Origin: an uncultured Clostridia bacterium
GTDB lineage: Bacteria; Bacillota; Clostridia; Peptostreptococcales; Anaerovoracaceae
NCBI GenBank assembly: GCA_946541285.1
Contig: CAMNJG010000001.1
Span: 1-34,747 of the forward strand
Direction of reading: 5' to 3'
DNA length: 34,747 bases
Shown piece by piece: positions 17,000-25,323 of this stretch. The position numbers were made by a program, and so were the translations under genes. Each line of letters starts with the position of its first letter. Position 1 is the stretch's first letter. Below the pieces are notes generated by a model. The model was given only the letters and a program-made list of their open reading frames with translations. It did not search any database and had not been told where the DNA came from.

Positions 17000-19258
17000 C
17001 TATACTGTCAGTTTCTGCAGGCTGTCCAGCATCCGCATGATCAGGACCGTTCCTTCTGCTCTGTTCAGGATATTCAGCGGTCTTACGGTATTGTCCTCAT
17101 ACCCTTTCAGCAGTCCGTGTTCCTGCGCGTATACAAACCAGGTGACGGCATAATCCGCGATATCCGCAGTATCCGCGTAAGTCAGGGTGATCGGAGCAGT
17201 CTGAGGATCCTGCGGCAGCGGTCCTGCCGGAGGCTGTGCCGGCTGCTCTGATCCCGGAGCCGGCTCTGCCGGAGTCCCTGTCGGTGCTTCGACTGGCTGT
17301 CCGGACTCTGCCGGAGCGCCTGCCGGTGTTTCTGCCGGCTGTCCGGACTCCGCAGGAGTCTGTGGGTCAGACGGCTGTGCCGGTTCCGACGGTTCCGCAG
17401 TACCAGATGGCTCCTGTGACGCCGGATCCGACGATGCCGGAGCCGGCGCAGTGACCGGATCTGTTTCATCATCGACAACTGCTGTCAGATCATCGTCACT
17501 GGCTTTGGAAACAGTCTGCTGTGTGCCCGTATTTCCGTTTTCACCGGCCTGCTGTGGAGTTTCTCCGGAGGAAGTATCACTGCCGGATGCCGGTTCCTCT
17601 GCAGAAACCTGATCCTGTCCGGAGGAAGTGCTTCCGTTTCCGGCTCCTTCATTTCCGGCCGGATTTTCAGGCTGTGCCGGGTTGTCTTCTGTTGACGAAC
17701 CCGACGGACTGTCCGGATTTGCCGGGGATGTCTCACTGTCTTTCGGACCGGCTTTTTCCCCGGAAGGAGGTTCCTGCTGTTTCTGCTTCGCTTTTTCTTC
17801 CACAGAAGCCATATACCGTCCCATCATGACCAGCATGTCCTGACGGGTAATCTGCTGATCCGGAGCAAACTCTGTTTCACTGACACCTTTGACAATCCCG
17901 TTTTCCGCGGCCCATCTGACAGCACCCGCGAACCACGCATCCACCGGAACATCCACAAACGAACTCTCCTGTGGCGCGGATGTATCCGCACCGGCTGCCC
18001 TGGCAATCATCTGCACGGTCATCGCTCTTGTAAACGGCTGATCCGCTCCGAAAAGTACCGGCGTAAGGCCGTTCGTAATCCCTGCTTTTTTCGCGGCGGC
18101 TGCTTCTGCCAGGTACCAGGCGTCAGCGGGAATGTCTCCGTAGCTGTCCCCTTCGTACATCGCGTAAAGTTCAACCGGTTCACTGACCGTAAAAGTATAC
18201 ACGGAATCTTTGGAGAACAGATTGCCGTCGCTGTCATACCAGCCAAGGAAATCTGCCTTTTTTCCACCTTCCTGTGTAACCGGGGCGGTGATGACAGTTA
18301 CCTGCGAATCCGGATCAGCAGTCAGAGAATCTGAAGCAGTCCCGGAAGCCGAGGCATGCACTCCCACACTGACCTGTTTCCGGAAGGAGGCCGTCAGCCT
18401 CTGCTCTCTGTCAGCAGTCAGTGTATAAACAGGATCCGATGAGAGATAGTTCCAGTTTTCGTCATACCAGCATTCAAACGCGGAACCCGGATCCGGTACC
18501 GCCGTCAGCGTAACATTTTCGCCATAACGATATGCTCCGACACCGGTGACTTCCCCGTGTCCGGTTCCGGATACGGCCCAGGAGATTTCCAGGCGCCACG
18601 GATTCTTCGGGTCCGGATCGGTCGGATCCCAGTTTTTATTCGGAGAGGAAGAGACACTCTGCACTGCCCGCTGTGGTTTTCCCAGCGCTCCGGCCTCCGG
18701 GCTGTCATAGACGGTTACCAGTGTGCCGGTCGGACAGTTATCGTAAATCCACTTGGCATCAGCCGTCTGCAGACGGACACAGCCCAGAGACGCGTGATTT
18801 CCCAGCGCGTCGTACTCACTGCTGATCATTTTGTTTTTGCCTGCGGAGGTATAGCAGATGGAATGGAAGAGGATGCTCCCCTTGATCCGGGAGGCATACT
18901 GTCCATAGGTTCCGTCGACCATCAGACGCCAGGTATAACGGGAATCCGGCGTGGAAAAGGTTCCTGCCGGCGTCGCGTGACCACTTCTTCCACAGGAAGC
19001 GACCATGGCTTTTACCGGAACGGAATAATTGCCATCGTCCCCGACACCGTAGACGGTCACCGTATTCATCTGACGGTTGACCATGACATAATAGGGGCTT
19101 TTGCCGTTATAGGCGGTACTGACGGCCGCGATGCTGTCCGCCGCAAAGACTTCTGACGGTGAAAAAATCATTCCTGTACCGGTAAATACCGGGACCGCCA
19201 GCAGCATTGCCATGGACAGAACCAGCGTCAGGCTTTTTTTCGCAATATTTCTGATCAT
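17000..19258 (-). CDS. Secreted L,D-transpeptidase (YkuD) with SLH repeats
   Basis: A 752-residue exported wall protein. The signal peptide spans 1-39 (cleavage after VFA). A YkuD domain covers about 55-186, with His131 and catalytic Cys159 in NHASLGCVRL. Two repeat modules of the InlB B-repeat type follow (about 225-292 and 295-368, each with a WY-D-G-N segment). Two SLH-like units (about 374-425 and 433-485) come next, then a ~200-residue linker rich in Pro, Ser, Gly, Glu and Gln (about 488-690) and a third SLH-like unit (about 691-752). L,D-transpeptidases form 3-3 cross-links or attach proteins to peptidoglycan; SLH repeats bind secondary wall polymers. AAAGGAGAAACC precedes the ATG. The linker contains short tandem PAESGQP-type repeats. 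Confidence 0.9.
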   Translation of the reverse strand: MIRNIAKKSLTLVLSMAMLLAVPVFTGTGMIFSPSEVFAADSIAAVSTAYNGKSPYYVMVNRQMNTVTVYGVGDDGNYSVPVKAMVASCGRSGHATPAGTFSTPDSRYTWRLMVDGTYGQYASRIKGSILFHSICYTSAGKNKMISSEYDALGNHASLGCVRLQTADAKWIYDNCPTGTLVTVYDSPEAGALGKPQRAVQSVSSSPNKNWDPTDPDPKNPWRLEISWAVSGTGHGEVTGVGAYRYGENVTLTAVPDPGSAFECWYDENWNYLSSDPVYTLTADREQRLTASFRKQVSVGVHASASGTASDSLTADPDSQVTVITAPVTQEGGKKADFLGWYDSDGNLFSKDSVYTFTVSEPVELYAMYEGDSYGDIPADAWYLAEAAAAKKAGITNGLTPVLFGADQPFTRAMTVQMIARAAGADTSAPQESSFVDVPVDAWFAGAVRWAAENGIVKGVSETEFAPDQQITRQDMLVMMGRYMASVEEKAKQKQQEPPSGEKAGPKDSETSPANPDSPSGSSTEDNPAQPENPAGNEGAGNGSTSSGQDQVSAEEPASGSDTSSGETPQQAGENGNTGTQQTVSKASDDDLTAVVDDETDPVTAPAPASSDPASQEPSGTAEPSEPAQPSDPQTPAESGQPAETPAGAPAESGQPVEAPTGTPAEPAPGSEQPAQPPAGPLPQDPQTAPITLTYADTADIADYAVTWFVYAQEHGLLKGYEDNTVRPLNILNRAEGTVLIMRMLDSLQKLTV

Positions 19259-19336
19259 TGGTTTCTCCTTTTTAAACTACTATAAATAATGGATGTTTTG
19301 AGATCGCTATGCTGCCTGCCATAAAACAATCCCTTC

Positions 19337-20131
19337 CTAACGATATGCGTCCATGCCATTCTCAACGATATCCAGGATCTCGAGCGGGGAACGGACAAGG
19401 CACACAGCGCCCTTTTGCTTCAGGAAAGCTTCCTCCCGGAACCCCCAGAGGCAGGAAATGCAGTCTACTCCTGAATTGGCCGCTGTCGCGATATCCACTT
19501 CCGAGTCCCCGACATAGACCGGACGGGTACAGCGGCTGCCCAGCAGCGCAAATGCCTTCATCACCATATCCGGTGCCGGTTTTTTATGAAGTCCCTGCTG
19601 CATGCCAATGGTAATCGTAATCTCCGGGAAAAAATGCCGGCAGAGATCACGGACTGCTTCATCAAACTTATTGGATACGACAGCCACCGCGCAGTTTCTT
19701 TCCTTCAGTTCCCGCAGAAGCTCGCGGACTCCGTCGTAAGCGCGTGTCTTCACCATGGAATGCGCGCTGTAATACGCGCGGAATTCTTTCAGGATCGCCT
19801 CGAATTTTTCCTCACTGACCGGAAGGATGAAATGAGTCCCGTCCGGAGCAGTGATATATCTCGTCCCGAATTTCGAATAAATGATGTCTTCTTCCGGCAG
19901 TCTCGCCACATCCGTATAACGGCGGGTAAACTCCGGTCCGTAAACACTTTTCATCATCAGGTTCCGGACACCGTTCCCGACATACTCCCGGATCTGCTCC
20001 AGGGGCAGGACCGGCAGTCCGGCTTTTTCCAGGACGTAATTATCCGCATCCGCCAGATCTTCCAGCGTATCCAGAAGCGTTCCGTCCAGGTCAAAAATCA
20101 CCGTATCATATATCAGATCACTCACATTCAT
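19337..20131 (-). CDS. HAD-family hydrolase, phosphoglycolate-phosphatase-like
   Basis: A 264-residue HAD phosphatase of the Gph/PGP group. FDLDGTLLDT (about 14-23) holds the nucleophile and acid, VVSNKFD the second motif, KPAPD the lysine motif and YVGDSEVDI the metal-binding motif. The helical cap starts at LEDLADADNYVL and carries an unusual ~40-residue insertion (FTRRYTDVARLPEEDI to FILPVSEEK), making the protein longer than the usual ~220. Substrate could be 2-phosphoglycolate, a pyrophosphate or a sugar phosphate. It is the last gene of the array containing dxs and tlyA, 48 bases after tlyA. Confidence 0.85.
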   Translation of the reverse strand: MNVSDLIYDTVIFDLDGTLLDTLEDLADADNYVLEKAGLPVLPLEQIREYVGNGVRNLMMKSVYGPEFTRRYTDVARLPEEDIIYSKFGTRYITAPDGTHFILPVSEEKFEAILKEFRAYYSAHSMVKTRAYDGVRELLRELKERNCAVAVVSNKFDEAVRDLCRHFFPEITITIGMQQGLHKKPAPDMVMKAFALLGSRCTRPVYVGDSEVDIATAANSGVDCISCLWGFREEAFLKQKGAVCLVRSPLEILDIVENGMDAYR

Positions 20132-20179
20132 ACACTCCTTCGGATCCTGTTTTCATCTGCGGACACGCGGGCAGGCCCG

Positions 20180-21007
20180 TCAGCCCAGCGCGGCGACGGC
20201 GTCTTCCACTACGCGGGAAATAATGTCTTCAAGATGATCTTCTTCCGGATCGCTCACACCCTCTGCCTGTGCCGCTGCCGCGGTTTCAATCATCATCAGG
20301 TACTCGATATTTCCCTTGGCGCCCGTCATCGGGGAATACGTCAGTCCATAGAACACAAATCCATTCTCCTGCGCGTAACCGATCGCTTTCCGGATGACTT
20401 CCCGGTGTACTGCAGGATCGCGGACAATCCCGCCTTTCCCCACCTGCTCTCTGCCTGCTTCAAACTGAGGTTTGATCAGACAGACCAGACAGGCGTTTTC
20501 CTTCATAAGCGCTGCCGCCCGCGGAAGGATCATACTGAGGGAAATAAACGAAACATCCACACTGGCGAAATCCAGCTTTTCGTCAATCATATCCGGTGTA
20601 AAATAGCGGAAATTGACTTTTTCCATATTGACGACGCGTTCATCGCACCGCAGCCTGTAATCCAGCTGCCCGTACCCGACATCAACCGAGTAGACCCTGC
20701 GCGCTCCCCGCTGCAGCATACAGTCCGTAAAGCCGCCTGTGGAGGCACCGATATCCATGGCGACACAACCGTCGAGGTTGATCACAAAGGTGTTCAGCGC
20801 CTTCTCCAGTTTCAGCCCTCCTCTGCCGACATAAGGACAGGTGTCGCCCCGGAGCTCGATCTCCGCGTCCTCACGGACCATCGTCCCTGCCTTATCACAG
20901 ATGGCGCCGCCGATATACACACGGCCCTCCATGATCGCGGCTTTCGCTCGTGTACGGTTATCAAAAAATCCTTTCTGTACCAGCAGTACATCCAGTCGTT
21001 CTTTCAA
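20180..21007 (-). CDS. tlyA: TlyA family rRNA 2'-O-methyltransferase
   Basis: A 275-residue protein with an N-terminal S4 RNA-binding domain (about 1-60, RLDVLLVQKGFFDNRTRAKA) and a FtsJ-like methyltransferase domain. The SAM motif is MDIGASTGGFTDCML (about 84-98), followed by VDVGYGQLDYRLR. TlyA proteins methylate ribose of cytidines in 16S and/or 23S rRNA. The best start is a TTG at 21007 with CAGGAG upstream. It follows dxs by 23 bases; dxs-tlyA adjacency is standard in Bacillota and in OLE RNA operons. Confidence 0.93.
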   Translation of the reverse strand: MKERLDVLLVQKGFFDNRTRAKAAIMEGRVYIGGAICDKAGTMVREDAEIELRGDTCPYVGRGGLKLEKALNTFVINLDGCVAMDIGASTGGFTDCMLQRGARRVYSVDVGYGQLDYRLRCDERVVNMEKVNFRYFTPDMIDEKLDFASVDVSFISLSMILPRAAALMKENACLVCLIKPQFEAGREQVGKGGIVRDPAVHREVIRKAIGYAQENGFVFYGLTYSPMTGAKGNIEYLMMIETAAAAQAEGVSDPEEDHLEDIISRVVEDAVAALG

Positions 21008-21030
21008 TGTCTTCTTCTCCTGTTACAGGA

Positions 21031-22926
21031 TCACTGATCCTTTTTCTGAATCACTTCGATCTTACCGGCAATACTCTCCGCATCGAGGCCGTAAGCCTTC
21101 ATGAGCTCTTCTCTGCTCCCATGAGGAACAAACGCGTCCGGCCAGCCCATTTTACTGAAACTGACTTTTTCTGACCTGAGCAGATCTTCAATCAGACTGC
21201 CGTAACCGCCTGTCACCACATTATCTTCTACCGTCACAATCAGTCCTGTCTCCTGCGCGGCCCTGCGGTAAACCTGACGGTCCCGTCCGGACAGAGGTCT
21301 GACGATCTCCGCGTCGATCACGGTACATTCGATGCCCTTCTGTGCCAGCAGTTCCGACACCTCCAGGCAGACTTTCGTCATACTTCCGCAGCCGGCCAGT
21401 GTTACGTCACTGCCGGTCCGGAGGATTCTCGCGTGAGGACGCTCTTTTTTCTCCGCGTACTCCGTCAGTTCCGGGTACATGGACAGGTCCGCCGCCTCTC
21501 CTCTCGGATAACGGATCGCGACCGGTCCATCCATCTCCAGCGCATACTCCATCATCATCCGCAGACGTGATTCGTCAGACGGCGCCAGTATGGTCAGGTT
21601 TGGCATATGGCTCATATAGGAAATGTCAAAAATTCCCTGATGCGTCTCTCCGTCCGCGCCGACAACCCCGGCACGATCCAGGCAGAATACCACCGGAAGC
21701 TTCTGCATACAGACATCGATCAGCATCTGGTCGTAGGCCCTCTGCATAAAAGTCGAATAAATCGCCACAAAAGGTCTTTTGCCGCTGGTCGCCATGCCTG
21801 CCGCGAAGGTCACCGCGTGTTCCTCCGCGATCCCCACATCAAAGGTACGCTCCGGAAATTCTCCGGCAAAGCCGGCCAGGCCGGTTCCTTCAATCATGGC
21901 GGCACTGACTGCGACAATCCGTTCATCCCTGCGTGCCATTTCCCGGAGTTTCTTTCCGAAAACAGCGGAATAATCCGGTTTTTCGGATTTTTTCAGTGCG
22001 ACTCCCAGTTCCCTGTCAAACGGTCCGATCCCATGGAAACGATCCGGATGACGCTCCGCCGGACGGTAGCCTTTTCCTTTTTTTGTCACACAGTGAATAA
22101 TGACCGGACCATTCATCTCCCGGGCATCTTCAAAGACACTGATCAGATCTTCAAGATTATGGCCATCGACCGGCCCCAGATAGGTCAGCCCCAGTTCTTC
22201 AAAGACAACTCCCGGTACCAGTGTATACTTCACTGCGTCCTTAATCGCGCCGATACCATGTACCAGGGAATTCCCCACCAGAGGGATATCCCCCAGTTTA
22301 TCCTTGACACGGTCCTTCGCCCCGATATACCGGTCAGAAGACCGCAGTCCACTCAGATGCTGGGACAGACTTCCCCGGTTCGGTGAAATGGACATACCAT
22401 TGTCATTCAGGATAATCAGCAGACGCCCCTTCCGGAAACCGGCATTGTTCAGTGCTTCATAAACCATACCGCCCGTCATGGCACCGTCCCCGATCACCGC
22501 GATGACATGATAATTGTCTCCATTCAGATCCCTGGCTGCCGCCATCCCGAGCGCGGCGGAAATGGAATTACTGCTGTGTCCGGTATCAAAGGTATCATAG
22601 ATGCTCTCTGACCGTTTCGGAAAACCGGACAGTCCTCCATACTGCCGGAGGGTTCCCATACGGCTGCCGCGTCCGGTCAGCATTTTATGGACATAGGACT
22701 GATGTCCGACATCCCAGACAATCCTGTCCCGCGGCGCGTCGAACACTCTGTGCAGAGCCACCGTCAGCTCCACAACTCCCAGATTGGACGCCAGGTGGCC
22801 TCCGCAGGCCGACACACTTTCAATCAGCTCCGCCCGGATCCCGTCACAAAGCAGATCCAGTTCCCGGACTGACAGATCTTTCAGATCTGATGGATAAAAA
22901 CCCTCTTCTACACGTACATCTTTCAT
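21031..22926 (-). CDS. dxs: 1-deoxy-D-xylulose-5-phosphate synthase
   Basis: A 631-residue transketolase-like enzyme, full length for DXS. VWDVGHQSYVHKMLTGR (about 50-66), the thiamine-diphosphate motif GDGAMTGGMVYEALNNAG (about 146-163), GPVDGHN and GIAEEHAVTFAAGMA are all present. It condenses pyruvate and glyceraldehyde 3-phosphate to start the methylerythritol phosphate pathway. Its ATG overlaps the end of the OapA-like gene by four bases, so the two are co-translated. Together with ispA it defines the isoprenoid operon. Confidence 0.97.
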   Translation of the reverse strand: MKDVRVEEGFYPSDLKDLSVRELDLLCDGIRAELIESVSACGGHLASNLGVVELTVALHRVFDAPRDRIVWDVGHQSYVHKMLTGRGSRMGTLRQYGGLSGFPKRSESIYDTFDTGHSSNSISAALGMAAARDLNGDNYHVIAVIGDGAMTGGMVYEALNNAGFRKGRLLIILNDNGMSISPNRGSLSQHLSGLRSSDRYIGAKDRVKDKLGDIPLVGNSLVHGIGAIKDAVKYTLVPGVVFEELGLTYLGPVDGHNLEDLISVFEDAREMNGPVIIHCVTKKGKGYRPAERHPDRFHGIGPFDRELGVALKKSEKPDYSAVFGKKLREMARRDERIVAVSAAMIEGTGLAGFAGEFPERTFDVGIAEEHAVTFAAGMATSGKRPFVAIYSTFMQRAYDQMLIDVCMQKLPVVFCLDRAGVVGADGETHQGIFDISYMSHMPNLTILAPSDESRLRMMMEYALEMDGPVAIRYPRGEAADLSMYPELTEYAEKKERPHARILRTGSDVTLAGCGSMTKVCLEVSELLAQKGIECTVIDAEIVRPLSGRDRQVYRRAAQETGLIVTVEDNVVTGGYGSLIEDLLRSEKVSFSKMGWPDAFVPHGSREELMKAYGLDAESIAGKIEVIQKKDQ

Positions 22927-23504
22927 TTTCTGCGCTCCGTAAAGACTGCCAGCAGTCTTCCGATAAAAGTAATGATCATTTTTGACCGGGACATGGCGAA
23001 CTCCTTGCCGATGGCTTTTCCTCCGATCGTCAGCGACGCGATCAGTCCACTGAGCAGGAGGGAAAGAAGCGCGTAATCCAGAATTCCGGCATTCGAAAGC
23101 TGTGTCACGATATATGCCGCCGAGGTTCCGCTGATGATTCCACAGGTATCCCCGACTACATCATTGCAGAGACTGGATACTTTCGGCGCGTTCCGGATCA
23201 GGGTCAGAGAGCTTCTGGCTCCCCGCACTCTGTGAGACGCCATGGAATGGAAAGATGCCGGATCCACGACTGCCACCGCGACACCAACAATGTCAAAAAT
23301 GATACCGATCACAACAATAGCGATTAATATGATAAAAGCCGCCAGTATATCTGATCTGCGCATGAGAAGATCTGATAACAGATTCATGGACACAGATAAG
23401 AAAAAAGCGCACACTGTTATACTGATAATCCATGCGCGCTGTGACTTCGATTTCTCTTTATTTTTTTCTCTTTCCTTTTCTTTCTCGCCTTTTTTCTTTT
23501 TCAT
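22923..23504 (-). CDS. oapA: OapA-like membrane protein (putative OLE RNA partner)
   Basis: A 193-residue protein. Residues 1-23 are extremely basic (KKKK, KEKEREKNKEKSKSQR), suited to RNA or phospholipid contact. About four hydrophobic helices follow: near 25-45, 53-80 (with an embedded FDIVGVAVAVVD, aspartates spaced in or near the membrane), 125-145 and 150-170. A basic loop HRVRGARSSLTLIRNAPKV lies between the second and third. Size, topology and position between a structured non-coding stretch and dxs match OapA, the OLE-associated membrane protein. No good Shine-Dalgarno precedes the ATG (GTAATTTTTAA), which is odd among these genes and may mean that initiation depends on the upstream RNA. 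It overlaps dxs by four bases. I assign OapA from context rather than from an alignment. Confidence 0.8.
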   Translation of the reverse strand: MKKKKGEKEKEREKNKEKSKSQRAWIISITVCAFFLSVSMNLLSDLLMRRSDILAAFIILIAIVVIGIIFDIVGVAVAVVDPASFHSMASHRVRGARSSLTLIRNAPKVSSLCNDVVGDTCGIISGTSAAYIVTQLSNAGILDYALLSLLLSGLIASLTIGGKAIGKEFAMSRSKMIITFIGRLLAVFTERRK

Positions 23505-23524
23505 TTAAAAATTACACAGCCGTT

Positions 23525-24140
23525 TTGATAATACAATAAAACAAGTGGCGGGCACCCGTGTTAATCTTCCGGCTTAGGTCCGGTCAGATTTCCTGGAAGG
23601 GCTTCTGAGACGTTGCCGTTTCAGATGTTTCCGTTTAAAGCCTTAACATCACGCGCTGTTGCCATGACGCGCTACCGGATTGCCACTCAGTCCGGACTGC
23701 AATCCACAGGTACCATACAGCCTAGGGGATTTCCCCGGCAGTACTGACTACTCTTATCCTTTTTTGCAACCAGTGTTTCGAGCAGCAATGGCTGACAGGA
23801 ACACGGCCGCTGCTCCTGCGCCTGGACCTGCTGTCCCCACCAGTCACTTCAAGGCAGGCTACGCTCGAACGGGATCCTCTGCTTCACAGCAGCTGTCACC
23901 CCGCTCCAGGTTCATTACTCACAGTCATATGGACATATGAAAGTGAGCCTCCACAGTATCCAGGGTTTACGTCCATATGCCATTATGAATCGCCCCGAAT
24001 ACCTTTTTCTCCCGGTAAATGCCCCCAACTGGGCGTCGGCAGCAAATACGAGGAGCTTCATCGATGTGCCCTTTGACGGATTTTTAGCCCCGTCTTCAGA
24101 ATAATCAGATTCTGACTAGGATACTGCGCCACACAGGTCT
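23525..24140 (-). ncRNA. ole: OLE RNA (large structured non-coding RNA)
   Basis: About 610 bases between ispA and oapA with no plausible gene on either strand. On the minus strand it is rich in self-complementary segments: TCAGAAT/ATTCTGA (24096-24102 and 24109-24115), GACGG/CCGTC (24075-24079 and 24090-24094), a perfect 9-bp stem CATATGGAC/GTCCATATG (23926-23934 and 23971-23979), GGATTGC/GCAATCC (23677-23683 and 23699-23705) enclosing AGTCCGGACT, and a 3' hairpin around CGGGTGCCCG followed by TTGTTTTATTG. OLE RNA is about 600 nt, lies between ispA and oapA/dxs, and forms membrane-bound complexes with OapA; it affects tolerance to alcohol, cold and Mg2+ stress in Bacillus halodurans. End points are approximate. 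The assignment rests on size, structure and synteny. Confidence 0.8.
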
Positions 24141-24143
24141 ATC

Positions 24144-25085
24144 TTATGATATTCTGTTCAGCAGGTCAAGCGCCATCTGCTCAAGAAATTCCAGATAACC
24201 GGCGGAATCCTCTGCCGCGTCCGGATTGTTCCTGTTTCCTTTCCGCACCGTTTCCAGGGCGAGACGGGCATTCGCGGTCGCCTGTTCCGCTTTCTCCCTG
24301 GACAGCTCCAGTCCGTACACTGACGGGTAGGTCAGTTTTCCCAGCTGTTCATCCATCCCGGTATTCTTCCCGAGGCTGGCGGCGTCACCTGTCACATCCA
24401 GGATATCATCGACAATCTGAAACGCGATCCCGATCTGTTCCCCGTAAACCGTAAAAGCCTCCAGCATCGCCGGTTCGGCCGCCCCCAGGATCGCTCCGGC
24501 TCTCACGGACGCGCGGAGCAGCGCCCCCGTCTTGTATCTGTGGATATACAGGAGTTTCCGCGCGTCATCTGCCTGGATATGCTCCGGACGGATATCGGCA
24601 GCCTGTCCCGCCGCCATCCCTCTGACACCGGACGCCTCAGAAATCTCACGGGCCGCGCGGATGCAGCGCAGCTGATACGCCGAACCCGGTTCACAGGATT
24701 CCGTCGTCTCCAGCATGACATCCATCGCGGAACTGAACAGCGCGTCACCTGCCAGGATCGCCATATCGTCGCCGAATACTTTATGGTTGGTTGGCCGTCC
24801 CCGGCGGAGGTCATCATTATCCATCGACGGATGATCATCATGGATCAGCGAAAAGGTATGAATGTATTCCATCGCGCAGGCAAACGGCATCGCCTCCCGC
24901 AGTCCGCCTCCGGCGGCCAGGCAGGAAGCCAGTAACAGAACCGGGCGGATCCGTTTGCCTCCCGCTTCAAGACTGTACTTCATGGAATCGTACAGCAGCG
25001 CGCTTTCCGGAGCTGTCACGGGAAGAAACGGGATCAGATGATCTTCGACTTCCTGTTTCAGCTGCTGATATTTTTCACTGAACAT
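24144..25085 (-). CDS. ispA: Polyprenyl (farnesyl/geranyl) diphosphate synthase
   Basis: A 313-residue trans-prenyltransferase. The first aspartate-rich motif is IHDDHPSMDNDDLRRGRP (81-98) and the second is IVDDILDVTGD near 227-237; GGKRIRPVL (42-50) binds isopentenyl diphosphate. It condenses IPP with allylic diphosphates to C10-C20 products; chain length cannot be fixed here. The start at 25085 is preferred over one 13 codons upstream because GGGAGG lies about 9 bases before it and the residues before it are not family-like. It overlaps xseB by 11 bases. Its stop is directly followed by the presumed OLE RNA. Confidence 0.94.
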   Translation of the reverse strand: MFSEKYQQLKQEVEDHLIPFLPVTAPESALLYDSMKYSLEAGGKRIRPVLLLASCLAAGGGLREAMPFACAMEYIHTFSLIHDDHPSMDNDDLRRGRPTNHKVFGDDMAILAGDALFSSAMDVMLETTESCEPGSAYQLRCIRAAREISEASGVRGMAAGQAADIRPEHIQADDARKLLYIHRYKTGALLRASVRAGAILGAAEPAMLEAFTVYGEQIGIAFQIVDDILDVTGDAASLGKNTGMDEQLGKLTYPSVYGLELSREKAEQATANARLALETVRKGNRNNPDAAEDSAGYLEFLEQMALDLLNRIS

Positions 25086-25323
25086 CTCCGTTTTCCTCCC
25101 TGATACTGTCACTCTGCCGATCATAGACCTGGATCAGCTGCCGGGCTTCCTCAAGGATGCCGGAGCAGATCCTGTAATATTCCAGTCCGGATTTGTACCG
25201 GTCAATCGCGTCGCTGAGACTGACATTCGGGTCATTCAGTTCCTCCGCGCACTGGCTGAGTTTTCTGTAAGCGCTTTCAAAATCCAGATCTTTTGTTTCT
25301 TTCTTTACCGTTTTATTTGCCAT
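25075..25323 (-). CDS. xseB: Exodeoxyribonuclease VII small subunit
   Basis: An 82-residue helical protein with the XseB pattern LDFESAYRKLSQCAEELNDP (13-32) and LSDAIDRYKSGLEYYRIC (36-53). It binds the XseA large subunit in the enzyme that degrades single-stranded DNA. It overlaps xseA upstream and ispA downstream by 11 bases each, a common xseA-xseB-ispA arrangement. The N-terminus is lysine-rich (ANKTVKKETK). Confidence 0.93.
   Translation of the reverse strand: MANKTVKKETKDLDFESAYRKLSQCAEELNDPNVSLSDAIDRYKSGLEYYRICSGILEEARQLIQVYDRQSDSIREENGDVQ

Noticed and set aside
17230..17480. Tandem repeats that could suggest a CRISPR array
   Set aside because: Repeats are short, irregular and in frame, encoding the Pro/Glu/Ser-rich linker of the SLH protein; there are no unique spacers of constant length.
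23680..23940. 86-codon plus-strand frame in the ispA-oapA gap
   Set aside because: Pro/Ala/Ser-rich, no ribosome site, antisense to the structured RNA region; no evidence of a protein.
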